NCBI GenBank assembly: GCA_026874595.1
Contig: CM049321.1
Location: 8,122,979-8,186,978 of the forward strand
Length of the DNA stretch: 64,000 nucleotides
Reading direction: 5' to 3'
DNA from: Sipunculus nudus
Taxonomy: Eukaryota; Annelida; Sipuncula; Golfingiida; Sipunculidae
The notes below the pieces were generated by a model. It ran no database searches. It saw nothing but the letters and a program-made list of their open reading frames with translations, and was not told the origin of the DNA. The translations under genes and the position numbers were made by a program. The first letter of the stretch is position 1, and every line of letters starts with the position of its first letter. Below, in pieces: positions 51,680 to 63,028 of this stretch.

Positions 51680-52150
51680 TCTTTTGACCTCTGACCTTAT
51701 TAAACAGGCATGAATTTTGCCAAGAATTTAATTCAGGTGAAAATCCAATTGGTAAATATTTATTGATGATTTTTGTGAAAATTCTTCAAATCCATCGATG
51801 TCTGATTACCGTTGACCTAATTAAATATGCATGGATTTTGCACAAAGTTGGGAAAATGAACTCAGGTGAGATATATTATATTTGTTAACATTTCTTTTGA
51901 GTTTTATCAAAATCCATCATATTCCTGGTAAGTTATAATGGGACAACACCACAAAATAGCCTAGGACCTCTGACCTTATTAAATATGGGTGGATTTGCCC
52001 ATTATTAAACTCAGGTGAGATAATTTATTGTCAAGTAGCTCTCTGGTGAGTCTCTGGAAAATTTCATCAGCCCTTGGTAAGTTATCGTAGCGTCACACAA
52101 AGTTAATGGATGCATGGACAGACAGATGTATGGACTGTGGGTATACCACA
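51680..52150. repeat. Degenerate tandem repeat with DR1-like sites
   Basis: Three related segments start near 51685, 51806 and 51964, each with (T)GACCT(C/...)TGACC(T)TATTAAA, A(T)GCATG(A/G)ATTTTG and ACTCAGGTGA(G/A)A. The first holds an exact TGACCTCTGACCT (DR1, reverse sense) at 51685-51697; the third has one mismatch. It ends with ATGGACAGACAGATG, a tail of the GACA type. Confidence 0.5.
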
Positions 52151-53311
52151 ATTCTGATGAATTGTAGAGTTCATGATGCCCATGGTTTTTAAATGTAGCC
52201 ATTAGCAGATATTTATTTATTTAAACACACAGTTTTTAGAAAGCCCATTATAACAGACAAACCCATTTAGTGACACAACACAAATCCCACCCATGGCTCT
52301 CACAAAATTTATGAAATCAGATTATATAAATATATATGATCCAGTATTACATTTGCCATGGCATTAACAAAAATTTTTGTATCTGATCTTCATATATTTA
52401 ATTGCTAGAGGCTATGATTTAATAAAACATAACAAAATACAAAATATATTGTGGATGTGAGCAGAGATTTATATAGAAAAAATATAATGTATATTTTATG
52501 TATGAATCTGCTTATGTTGAAATTACCTTGCTGGGCACTAAAAATAAAAGATATGGGTATTGATTTCAGTTTAAATTCAGCTGAACGTGAAAGCAGCATA
52601 TAAAATGGTATTAACTAGGAACACGATGACTCTTAAACCCCCAAATGGACCATCAAGAGGAATATAATGACCACCATGGCCCCAGAAACCTTCATATATC
52701 AGGTCAGAGCACAACTTTTTAAGCTTTACACTTAATGGAACATCGTCCCCACTGATGCCCTAACACAACACTTTTGTTTGATGAACCATCGTTACACAAT
52801 TATTCCCCTCGATTCAGCCAGTGGGTCTCCTCTGACACTCATTACTATGTCGCTTACCTGTCTGATGAGTCAAAGTTACCTTATAAAAAAAAGTAGTTTT
52901 TGCTACCCCCTGCATAAGAAAAGGTCATTTTGTTGTAACACTGTACCCTGTGCTAGCTTGCTATGTAATTCCACAAAGTACTTAGTTTTATTATCATGGA
53001 CTGATTTACATCAAGCAATAACTATTTGATGACTAAATGAATAAGTAAAATAGCAATGCTGAAAATCTGTGGACTTTACTAGGAATAGCATGTTCTTGCA
53101 CTCAATCTAATCTGAGCCTGACTGAAACTTAACAACATCAAGATGTACTGCTTAGTATCAATGCAATAGGCCTTGATTCAAATGTGCTGGTGATGCTTGA
53201 TTCTATGTATATGTACATTGTATATGTCAGCTTACATGATTAAAAAAATTTTTATTGTTATCCAAATTTAACAAGAATGAGGTTGTTTTTTTTTTTGCAA
53301 TTCAAAAACAG

Positions 53312-53600
53312 ATATGTCTCCCCTCCTTATAGGACTCCCACCCCAAATTCGAGGAAAAAATATAGACTACTGCAAAAGTCATAGCAATCACTTAATTCAA
53401 ATAATTTCTATTCAAGCTGATTTGACCTTGACAGTGAAGGTTTTTTATCTCGTCTGATATATTGGTAGAAACGATTTAATTTTCAAATTTCATGAAAAAT
53501 GTTGAGTATTTCAAAAGTAATCGCATTCACAGGAAATGACACAGATGACAACAAGTAATGACTAAACACTATGTTTCCTCCAATGGGAGGGAAGACATGA
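53312..53600. mobile_element. TGTCTCCCCT-type MITE, shorter copy
   Basis: It opens ATATGTCTCCCCTCCTTATA and closes CCAATGGGAGGGAAGACATGA, imperfect inverted ends. The body shares TTTGACCTTGACAGTGAAGG, TATTGGTAGAAACGATTTAA and GCATTCACAGGAAATGACAC with the 21866-22384 copy but lacks one internal module. Confidence 0.6.
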
Positions 53601-53769
53601 TAAATTTTCCTCGGGTGTTACCCTATAAACCTCATAGAATAAAATTCATAACTTTTTGAGTCAAGGTGCTGATGAACCAACCAAGGCCAAAAAAAAACAA
53701 ATTTGCTACCTGGTCAGGGTATCAGTTTTCTTTTTGTGCACGTAACACATTACACAGATGACAGCTTAC

Positions 53770-53932
53770 CTATGGTGTAACGACAGCCATCGAGCTGGAC
53801 GACACAGGTGCGTCGTTTGTTGGATCTGGATGTACCAGCAGAACTAAACCGCTGTAATTTTGCGTGGCCAGTATCTACTTCCCCTTCATCCCACGTGCCG
53901 GGAGGGGGCAGAAGTGTCTTCTTGTCATCCAT
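53770..53932 (-). CDS. First coding exon of an unrecognised large protein
   Basis: This exon encodes residues 1-54, starting MDDKKTLLPPPGTWDEGEV and ending CVVQLDGCRYTI plus the first base of a Gly codon. The ATG at 53932-53930 is the first in-frame ATG. Its context is strong, with A at -3 and G at +4. The exon ends at ATAG|GTAAGC, a near-consensus donor (GT at 53769-53768), which leaves phase 1. The residues around SRSNKRRTCVVQ are basic, and the stretch before them is Ser/Gly-rich. GC content is clearly above the AT-rich flanks. I recognise no domain. It is joined to the exons at 49519-49550 and 12158-15521 because strand, phase and splice signals agree. That joining is inference, and any 5' UTR exon or promoter upstream was not identified. 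Confidence 0.62.
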
Positions 53933-56900
53933 CTTACAGAAATTCTTACTTGATAATGTTATCCACCTTACATTTAATATCCCAACAGCCACAATTAGAC
54001 ATCATAATTAGCAGGTATTCCATTCCAAAATGACCTCTTTCCTTTAATATTTCCAGGGCTGCCTATGTGTAATACTAGTATTCACTTCCAGTCATGCATT
54101 GTTCTCCAGTAACATTCCATGGTAAAGGTATATCATGTTTCTCTGCAGGTTAGAATCAACGCCCGCACACCCATCTTATCATTCAAGTAACCAGAACGAG
54201 CAAATCACATTGAATGAAGAAGACTGTTAAATGTAAATACAGAAAGTGAATCTCAGTCAGAAAATGTAAATTTATCCTTAAATGATTCATTTACAACTAC
54301 TGGAAAACAATGACTGTGCTTCCAAATTTGACAGCTAGTAAAATTCAAAAGAGAAGTTTTAACACCCGGACACAATTAACTTAGAGGGTAATTTTACAAT
54401 TAAAAAAATATCTTCCTGGCTTATCTTGGTGATAATTAACAATAAAGTTTTGACAGTATTTGAAACATAAATGTATAAAATATGTCTACTCTATGAAAAT
54501 AAGAGGAGTTTATGCTCAAAAACGCTGCCATCAACTGGAAGTAACAGCTTGCTTTCTGTAAACAGTACTTGAAGATTGAAATTGCTTACTGTCGTAATTA
54601 AATGAATATAGTTTACGGTAAAAGCCCCTTTTGGAAAAGAATGGAAATGGAAGTTGCTCTTCTTTGGGGAGGAAGAAAAGAACTGCACAGAAGCATATAA
54701 ATGCGTGTCCTGAGATGAAAGGACCTAGCCAGTTTGAGGACTAACAATGTCAGATGACTAGGAATCCTTTGATGGCCACCGCTACACAAGAGTAAGATTC
54801 ACTTCGATGCACGTGATATTCCCTGCTGGGTGTATGATAGTATATGCAGATTTTAAACATCCTTGACCTTTCAGTAATAATATAGTGAAAAATACCCTTG
54901 GAAGAAGCAGACAAGATCGCATACTTTCATGCTGCCATACTTGATATGACTGTTACCAAAAACTGTTAATCTTGATAGGAACAACTTTTAAATCAGGTAT
55001 TACTTTTAAAACTTCACAAGAATTCTGCACCAGTGTTTTGCAGAACTTGGGACATTACAGAAAATCAATCCTCACCAAATTACTTTAATTAAGTTATTTG
55101 AACTGTAAATTAATGCAAGAAATCCTGACCAGATCAGTTGCAAGACTCTAGCTGTCTAACACAGCAATATTCCACTGTCCAGGCCCCAGGACCAGGCCAC
55201 AACCAGAAAATTAGGAAGTAAAATACAACTCTATATTGAATGAAACTTGACCTTGAAATTATCATACTACCCCCCTAAAGCTTACACTGGAGGTAAAGAC
55301 TTTGCCACATTTCCCTCATCCAAATGAACTTGGTGGATAACCAAACCATCTATCACTGATCTAAAATATGAGAATATTTAAAAATTAACACTTAGTCCTT
55401 GTCCTCATGACACACCTAGCAAAGGAAAGTTAACAAGTATGAAGCTGGTATAACCAGCCACATCTATGGAGGTATAACGAAGGTCAGTGACATTTATCAA
55501 CTAGATGTATGTGATCGCCAAGTGATCACTGAGAGTCTAACTAAGCCATGATGGGGAACTCGCTGTGGAGTGTACGAACTTTGGTCAAAGTCGACAAATA
55601 AATATCAGGTGCAAATCTGTGACCCTTGAGCAATACTATGTAAAAATTGCAGCTTTTGAAAATCAGCCATTTTGGAAATCAACAGCAAAATGAAAATGGC
55701 AGAAGAAAGAAAAGAAAAAAAAAAAAAAGAAAAAAATTTTGAAATCAATGGTACTGCACTAAGGTGGACCTCGCTACAAACACAGAATTTTTTTACTCGA
55801 ATATTGATACAGAAATAAATTCATCAACCCCTATATTAGCCAACCCTTCCTATGGGAAGAGCTTGATTATTGGAGCCTTTACAGAATCCATTCTGTAGAG
55901 TGAATTCCAGTTGGTTATATGAAGTCATATTACATATTACTTTTATGAAATAATGTTAAAGGATTCAAGAAACAGTAATTCAACGCAAACATAACACTTA
56001 CTGAGTTGATATTCGCACCTACATGGAGCTACTTGATCTCCTAACACCATCTTGTAAATGCATGGAGAAGAGATTTGGGAAAAAATACCAGCGTGTTCCA
56101 AGAAGTGATTGAGTGTATGTACTGAGCGGAAAGGAGACTGGCATGACTTCGAGATGAACCGACAGATTAGTAGTCAGATTACTAGTGGCTATGATCTGAT
56201 GGATAAATATGCATCACCGAACTTCAGTATATATCTTATTAAACAGCAGACAATTTTTGTCTAGTAGGAAGCTATCCGGACTCCCCACTGCATACAGAAA
56301 GGTCATCACCCTGGCTTATCCCATAATCCTTATGTTGACAATCCATCTCATAAACAATTCTTATCAGAAAGCTGCCACCCATAAGCATTCGGATGACTTT
56401 TTCGCCAGTAGATATCTGACTAAATCACTGCTGCACCATGGCGACCAGATCCATAGGACACTGAGCAAATGCCATTGCAGAGCTACAAATATCCTATAAT
56501 TTGTTCTTGATGCATTTTCTTCATCATACAAAAATCTCATACAGTATGTTATATTGCATAACTTGCACAGCTATGGTATTAGCAATCCTCATGAACAACT
56601 GGAAGAAGGCATTTTCCATATTATCCACAAAGATTTTTGGCATTACATTTCAAGGAATTCATTTTCAAAGGTTTGTCAAGGAAATAAATTTTTGTTTTTT
56701 TGAATTGCCTAGCTACTAAACCTAAAGTATTAGCAATCCTCAAGGACAACTGAGAGAACTTTGAGCATTTTCCATAGGATTCAAAATATATTTTTATTAA
56801 CATTTCAAGGACTTTATTTTCCAAGGTTTGATGTTTGCTTAGCCTACTATACCTTCAACTATCTGAAAATACTATTTTTCCATCATGAATTTCATGGAAA

Positions 56901-57274
56901 AATCTATTTTTCAAAATATTGAGATTTAAATATATATACATAAAAGTTAAAGCAAGCCTTCTGTTTTTGGGTCTGTTATAGTCAGCTATCAGAATGAATC
57001 TGAAGGTCTTTACAAGGAAATGTTCAAAATAAAGTTAATCAATGCAGCTTTAAAGCCTAGAAAATACTTCTAATTTTCAAGCATTTTCCAAAAATCCTTT
57101 GTGCCTCTTTCTTTGTATTGTTATTCTGATTATCTGTAAATGATCAATCTACAAAATTTTACTGAGGAAATGCCACTAAAAAAGATAAGTTTAATTATTT
57201 ATTCCTCTACCTCATCAGTTTATATAATACATTCCAAATACAAATTACATGAACTTGTACTTTGGACCATCTGC
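53933..57274. other. Upstream flank of the first coding exon
   Basis: This is the 5' side of the gene on the minus strand and should contain the promoter or a distal 5' UTR exon if transcription starts nearby. No TATA box or CpG-rich block stands out. A two-copy tandem duplication of about 151 bp occupies 56576-56870. A purine tract of G-interrupted A runs lies at 55704-55737. I see no supported exon. Confidence 0.4.
56576..56870. repeat. Two-copy tandem duplication, period about 151 bp
   Basis: TATTAGCAATCCTCATGAAC (56577) is matched by TATTAGCAATCCTCAAGGAC (56728). Both are followed by ACATTTCAAGGA.TT.ATTTTC and CAAAGGTTTG/CAAGGTTTG. The copies have diverged moderately. Confidence 0.6.
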
Positions 57275-59185
57275 TATTGCAGAACATAGCCTGCATAGTT
57301 ATATAACTGAACATCAGCCAACACGATTAAATAGCTTAAGTGACATCACTGAACATTTGGTTTCTCAGAAGATCCCCTGCAAAGTTATACCACTGACCAC
57401 CAGGTAGCTCACAACAGAGCCTGCAACTTAAGTAATACCAATGAACAATTCTGTTATACCACTGAACATCAGGTATCTCACAACATAGCCTGCACCTTAA
57501 GTTATTCCAATCAACATCTGCTATACCACTGAACATCTGCTATATCAGAAAATGGCCTAAAAGTTACATCACTGCATGAACATCTGGTATCTCACAACAT
57601 ACCCTTCAAAGTTATACCACAGAACATCTGGTATCTCACAACTTAGCCTGCAAAGTTATACCACTGAACATCTGGTATCTCACAACTTAGCCTGCAAAGT
57701 TATACCACAGAACATCAGGTATCTCACAACATAGCCTGCACCTTAAGTTATTCCAATCAACATCTGCTATACCACTGAACATCTGCTATATCAGAAAATG
57801 GCCTAAAAGTTACATCACTGCATGAACATCTGGTATTTCACAACATACCTTTCAAAGTTATACCACAGAACATTTGGTATCTCACAACTTAGCCTGCAAA
57901 GTTATACCACTGAACATCTGGTATCTCACAACTTAGCCTGCAAAGTTATACCATGTGCACTGAACATCTGCTATATCAGAAAATGGCCTAAAAGTTACAT
58001 CACTGCATGAACATCTGGTATCTCACAACATACCCTTCAAAGTTATACCACTGAACATCTGGTATCTCACAACTTAGCCTGCAAAGTTATACCATGTGCA
58101 CTGAACATCTGCTATATCAGAAAATGGCCTAAAAGTTACATCACTGCATGAACATCTGGTATCTCACATCATACCCTTCAAAGTTATACCACAGAACATC
58201 TGGTATCTCACAACTTAGCCTGCAAAGTTATACCACTGAACATCTGGTATCTAACAACTTAGCCTGCAAAGTTATACCACAGAACATCAGGTATCTCACA
58301 ACATAGCCTGCACCTTAAGTTATTCCAATCAACATCTGCTATACCACTGAACATCTGCTATATCAGAAAATGGCCTAAAAGTTACATCACTGCATGAACA
58401 TCTGGTATCTCACAACATACCCTTCAAAGTTATACCACAGAACATCTGGTATCTCACAACTAAGCCTGCAAAGTTATACCACTGAACATCTGGTATCTCA
58501 CAACTTAGCCTGCAAAGTTATACCACAGAACATCAGGTATCTCACAACATAGCCTGCACCTAAAGTTATTCCAATCAACATCTGCTATACCACTGAACAT
58601 CTGCTATATCAGAAAATGGCCTAAAAGTTACATCACTGCATGAACATCTGGTATCTCACAACATACCCTTCAAAGTTATACCACAGAACATCTGGTATCT
58701 CACAACTTAGCCTGCAAAGTTATACCACTGAACATCTGGTATCTCACAACTTAGCCTGCAAAGTTATACCACAGAACATCAGGTATCTCACAACATAGCC
58801 TGCACCTAAAGTTATTCCAATCAACATCTGCTATACCACTGAACATCTGCTATATCAGAAAATGGCCTAAAAGTTACATCACTGCATGAACATCTGGTAT
58901 CTCACAACATACCCTTCAAAGTTATACCACAGAACATCTGGTATCTCACAACTTAGCCTGCAAAGTTATACCACAGAACATCTTTTATCTCAAACAAAGC
59001 CTGCAAAGTTATACCATGTGCACTGAACATCAGGTATCTAACAACACAGCCTGCAATTTAAGTTATACCATTGAACATCTGCTATACCACTGACCATCTG
59101 CCATCTCAGATAATAGCCTTAAAGTTACATCACTAAAACATCTGCAATCTCAGAATAAAGCCTGCAAAATTATACCACTGAACTG
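57275..59185. repeat. Satellite with 44-bp monomers in 246-bp higher-order units
   Basis: The basic monomer is about 44 bp, GTTATACCACTGAACATCTG then GTATCTCACAACTTAGCC and TGCAAA. Distinct monomer variants follow in a fixed order of six: 28, 38, 48, 44, 44 and 44 bp, totalling 246 bp. The marker TGCACC(T)TAAAGTTATTCC begins at 57491, 57737, 58309, 58555 and 58801, so three intervals equal 246 bp. The middle of the array (57860-58300) instead carries two 141-bp variant units marked by ACCATGTGCACTGAACATC. Edge monomers at both ends are more diverged, as expected for unequal exchange. Open frames on both strands are artefacts. Confidence 0.9.
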
Positions 59186-61315
59186 TGTAGTAAGGTAACA
59201 CCATAAGAGTAGCAATGGTTTCATGAAGCTGTACACATGTTCTTGCCATAAACAGGCATCAATTGGAAAATGCAACAAGACAGAAACTATAAATGAAAAT
59301 CTATAGCTTCATATTTAGAGATCCAACAAACTTGAAATACAAATGTCTGCTGCAGCTGATAGATGAAAACTCTACTTGTGACATCATTTAATCTTGTTTG
59401 TCCAACCGTTACATGGAACCTCTCCTTGATTTTTTCAGACAATACAGGACAGCATCACTCATGCTTGCTGACAAATATTTCTCGTCTTTCATCCACAGCT
59501 GAGGTAGTCACTTGGAAAAATGGCACTAGAGGTGACTTATTTTCCGGCAAACAGCCTGAAAATTATTTCTCGGCAGCTTTTATGGCCTCACCAGTGAATA
59601 CACTGTCACTAGTTCAACTTCAGCAATATATAAAACGTCACTGTGATAATCACCCCCTGAAGTAGAGGATTTTACTCTCCATGACGAGTGTAGAAGATAA
59701 GCACTTTAATGAATGTTATCTCTAATATTATTGATAATGAATGTTATCACTAATATTATTGAAAATGTAACATGATTTACATCAAAATAGTATAAAAAAA
59801 AAGATGAGGGTCATACTGAGTCAATGGTATATAAAATAAAGCATTTTTCAAGATGTAATGTTCCTCTGTATAATGTTCTAAATATGAATACATTTTCAAG
59901 ATATCACTATCAATGATACAGTGCCTCTTTATAAAGAATTCCAAAGTATATATATTTAAATCTGTTTCTCAACTTGTGAAATTTACAAAGCAATTTATGT
60001 TTCTTGAGAGTCTAGGATAGTATTTTCAATAAAGTAGCTGACATTATTTACTTTGCCTTTTGTTCAAAATATGCCGACATTATTTTTTTTTTTTTGCTTT
60101 TTGTATGGAAAATCTATTTGGTCACTTTATCCGACTTATTCCAAGCTATTCAGAATGTTACTTGAGCCAGTACAGGTATCCAATTTCAATTGTTGTAGTT
60201 TACTCAGCATTGACCAGTGTGGAACACAAAGCCAGTACAAGGTTTGATTGTTGGCCGATATATAACTACATTATAAACACTAAAATACAGTCTGAATAAT
60301 ATGAAGTTGCAGGAAAAGAGTTTCACATCCGAAAACTGGATATGAATTCTACCTATGCCAGAAAAACATCAAACCTATCTTTGAATTTGCATTTTTACTT
60401 TTTATCAATCAATGGAAACACCAGAAACAAATACAAGAATTTAGAATATCTGTGTAACCAGATGAATGTAATGAGAGAAAGAAAGAGTCAGGTTGAACCA
60501 CAAATGTACAGCAACTTATGAATGAATGAACCTATGAAAATGGGCCAAAAAATAAGTGAATGCCCACGTCTAGCCTCATATGCCACCCATTGCAGCCCGG
60601 CCACCTGTCAAGGTTACGGTCAAGCGCCCTGGAGTGATGGTGTCCAGTGTGTTCCAAGAGCATTTTTCAAACTTGTATCCGCTGGGATGCTGATTCATAG
60701 CTTTTGTATAAATTAATCAAGATACGGAGGCAAAAGGACTGTTTATAAAATCATAATTTGTAAATTTATGTTCCATACAGAAACTGTTCAATGTTTATCT
60801 CTAATATGTTAACAGCTGCCATTGTCATTTGTGCTGTTGTTGCCAAAAACATCATTTCAAGTCAGACAAGAGGGGAACATGAAACCATACATCCATGACA
60901 GACCATTAACTTATCCAATAAGACTTTTAGAGGAACAATACACTTGGGACTGTCTAGACAAAAGTAAATCTTGTTCTGCGTGCTCCTTAGGTTTCATCAC
61001 CTATAACAATTTACCAGTATATTTGACACTATATCCTGGTATAGGAAAACGATTTTTTGTATCATATATATATGGATGCATATAGTTGTCAGAGTTTACA
61101 CTTGCACTACAAAAACACAGCTCAGGGACTCAAATTTACACAAATACAGGCATGCATGCGGTAATAAGTAACTCTTAATTTGCAGAATTTAAGTTTAAGA
61201 CTCTCTCAACAAAATATCAGATTTATATGATTTATTCAAATGCAGGTTTTCTATTGTTTTGATTGTCTTACATGCAAAAGAATTTTTTACAACTACCTAA
61301 GAAGAAAAAATAACA

Positions 61316-61490
61316 TACGGTGAAACCTATGTTATGGGACCACCCCTGGGACTGGCCTTTAGTGGTCTTAATTCACAGGAGATCTATCAAAAGACAGGTC
61401 AATTTTCACTAATGTGAATGCTTTTGGTTCACTCAAGAGTGGTCTTAACAGAGAGAAAGTCTTGTTAAACAGGAGGTCTTTCAGACAGAT
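61316..61490. mobile_element. CAGTGGAACC-type MITE, copy 3, diverged
   Basis: It begins ACGGTGAAACCTATGTTATG and carries GGACCACCCCTGGGACTGG, ATGTGAATGCTTTTGGTTCA and GTGGTCTTAACAGAGAG, the reverse of blocks in copies 1 and 2. The right terminus is eroded. Confidence 0.5.
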
Positions 61491-62518
61491 ACTACCATAT
61501 TATTATGCATTCTCCTGTGTCCACTTTCATAGACTGAAGTGTCTGAACAATACCAATTTGGAATTTCACAATCAGTTTAAGATTAAATTATCAAAGCTGT
61601 ATAACCCATTTTACTTACTGTAACTTTTTAAAGAAGCATTCTCTTGTTGCATTAAAATCAGCTGTACCCATCACATGTGTCTTTTTTCTCACATCTGAAC
61701 TTGATATATTAGTCATGACAGTTCACCCCCAATGCTATTTTCATAACCTGCTGTAGCTACATGATAAGTGGCTGAAAAAAATTCCTCAAAATTTCAAGTA
61801 TTTTTCTATCAATTACACAAACCCCCTCATAAATGGTAGACAATCAACAGCAACTGATGAACATACCCGGTTGATATATAATCTACACCATGATAGATCA
61901 TGAACAATTCCACAGGATTTATATTAAACTTTTATTGAATTTAAAATTTTTGTAACATCAGGGAAATTGTCCACTGCTTTCCAGGACTGAGTGAAACTTC
62001 TGGATTTATTCCTATTTTACCTGACTGTGAAGAACATCACATTGTTTGCCTACCTGTATGAAAACCCTCATCTGTTAATCAAGAAAATGTGTAGAGGTGC
62101 ACTTTAAACAGATAATCAATAGGGGAATGGTTGTGGCAGATGGAGAGTCGGTGCAGTATTACTACCTGGAGATACACAAGCCACATGTGGGGGGGGGGGG
62201 GTTAAAATACACCAATAGATGGGAGACTATACACGGCATGGCTAACAGCTAATTAGTTAGCATTTCCAGCTCTGCATGGACAGTGCTGTCTACCCTGTGA
62301 CTGACTACAAACAATGAAAGGAGAGATATAGCACAGAAAGCAGGTCACCATGGAGAGGTACACATTAATGGGCCCTCAGGAATAATTAGGCATAACAAGT
62401 CATAACAAGTACAAAAGGAAAGGACTTTTCTGATAATCATATGATTTTCCAGAGATTCTAAAAATAAATAAGATTAATTAAAAATAAGTGGTCATGATCA
62501 CGTTCTGATAAAATTATT

Positions 62519-62905
62519 TAAAGGGACCGATTCTAATATCTGACATTTATAAAACTAAACATTATCCCTAGGAGCTTTTATAAAAATAGGCCGCAAAATG
62601 CTGATATCATCGCACACAGGCTGTTTGTTTAGTTTACATCAACATTTATAATTTGTGGGGGCCCATCATAATAATCCAAATACATTCAACAAGGACAAGT
62701 CAGATATGCCATCTGGGGCTTTTAAAAAAGTGTTTTGCAACAAGTAACCTCTCAACCTCCACATATATGGAACCTACTACCCCATTTCATTTTTTTCTGT
62801 TTGTCAACATTGCTGTGTCTACAAACAAGTTGTTGATGAACAAGTTCATATATCGCCAAAGAGGCATCATTAGAGCTTTTCTTAACATGAATTACCCTTC
62901 TTTAT
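62519..62905 (+). mobile_element. TTAA-type MITE, family A copy 5, 3' end eroded
   Basis: It begins TTAAAGGGACCGATTCTAAT and carries the family blocks GGAGCTTTTATAAAAATAGG, ATCGCACACAGGCTG and TTTTGCAACAAGTAACC. The closing GGTAGGTGAATGGG block is not found, so the copy is truncated near 62905. Confidence 0.6.
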
Positions 62906-63028
62906 AATCATCTAAGATCTGATATTGGTTTTACACCTAAAAATATGGATGGAAAATGCATATACATTTCCAAACACAAAGAAAATACCAATAAGTATTT
63001 TTTTGTAAACATCTCTTGTGAAAAAAAA

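Larger units (their letters stand above)
49551..53769. other. First intron of the gene, about 4.2 kb
   Basis: It lies between the donor at 53769 and the acceptor at 49551-49552 on the minus strand. It holds a CAGTGG-type MITE (49760-49927), a degenerate tandem repeat with DR1-like sites (51680-52150), a short internal duplication (51290-51435) and a copy of the TGTCTCCCCT element (53312-53600). The rest is AT-rich with nothing recognisable. Confidence 0.5.
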
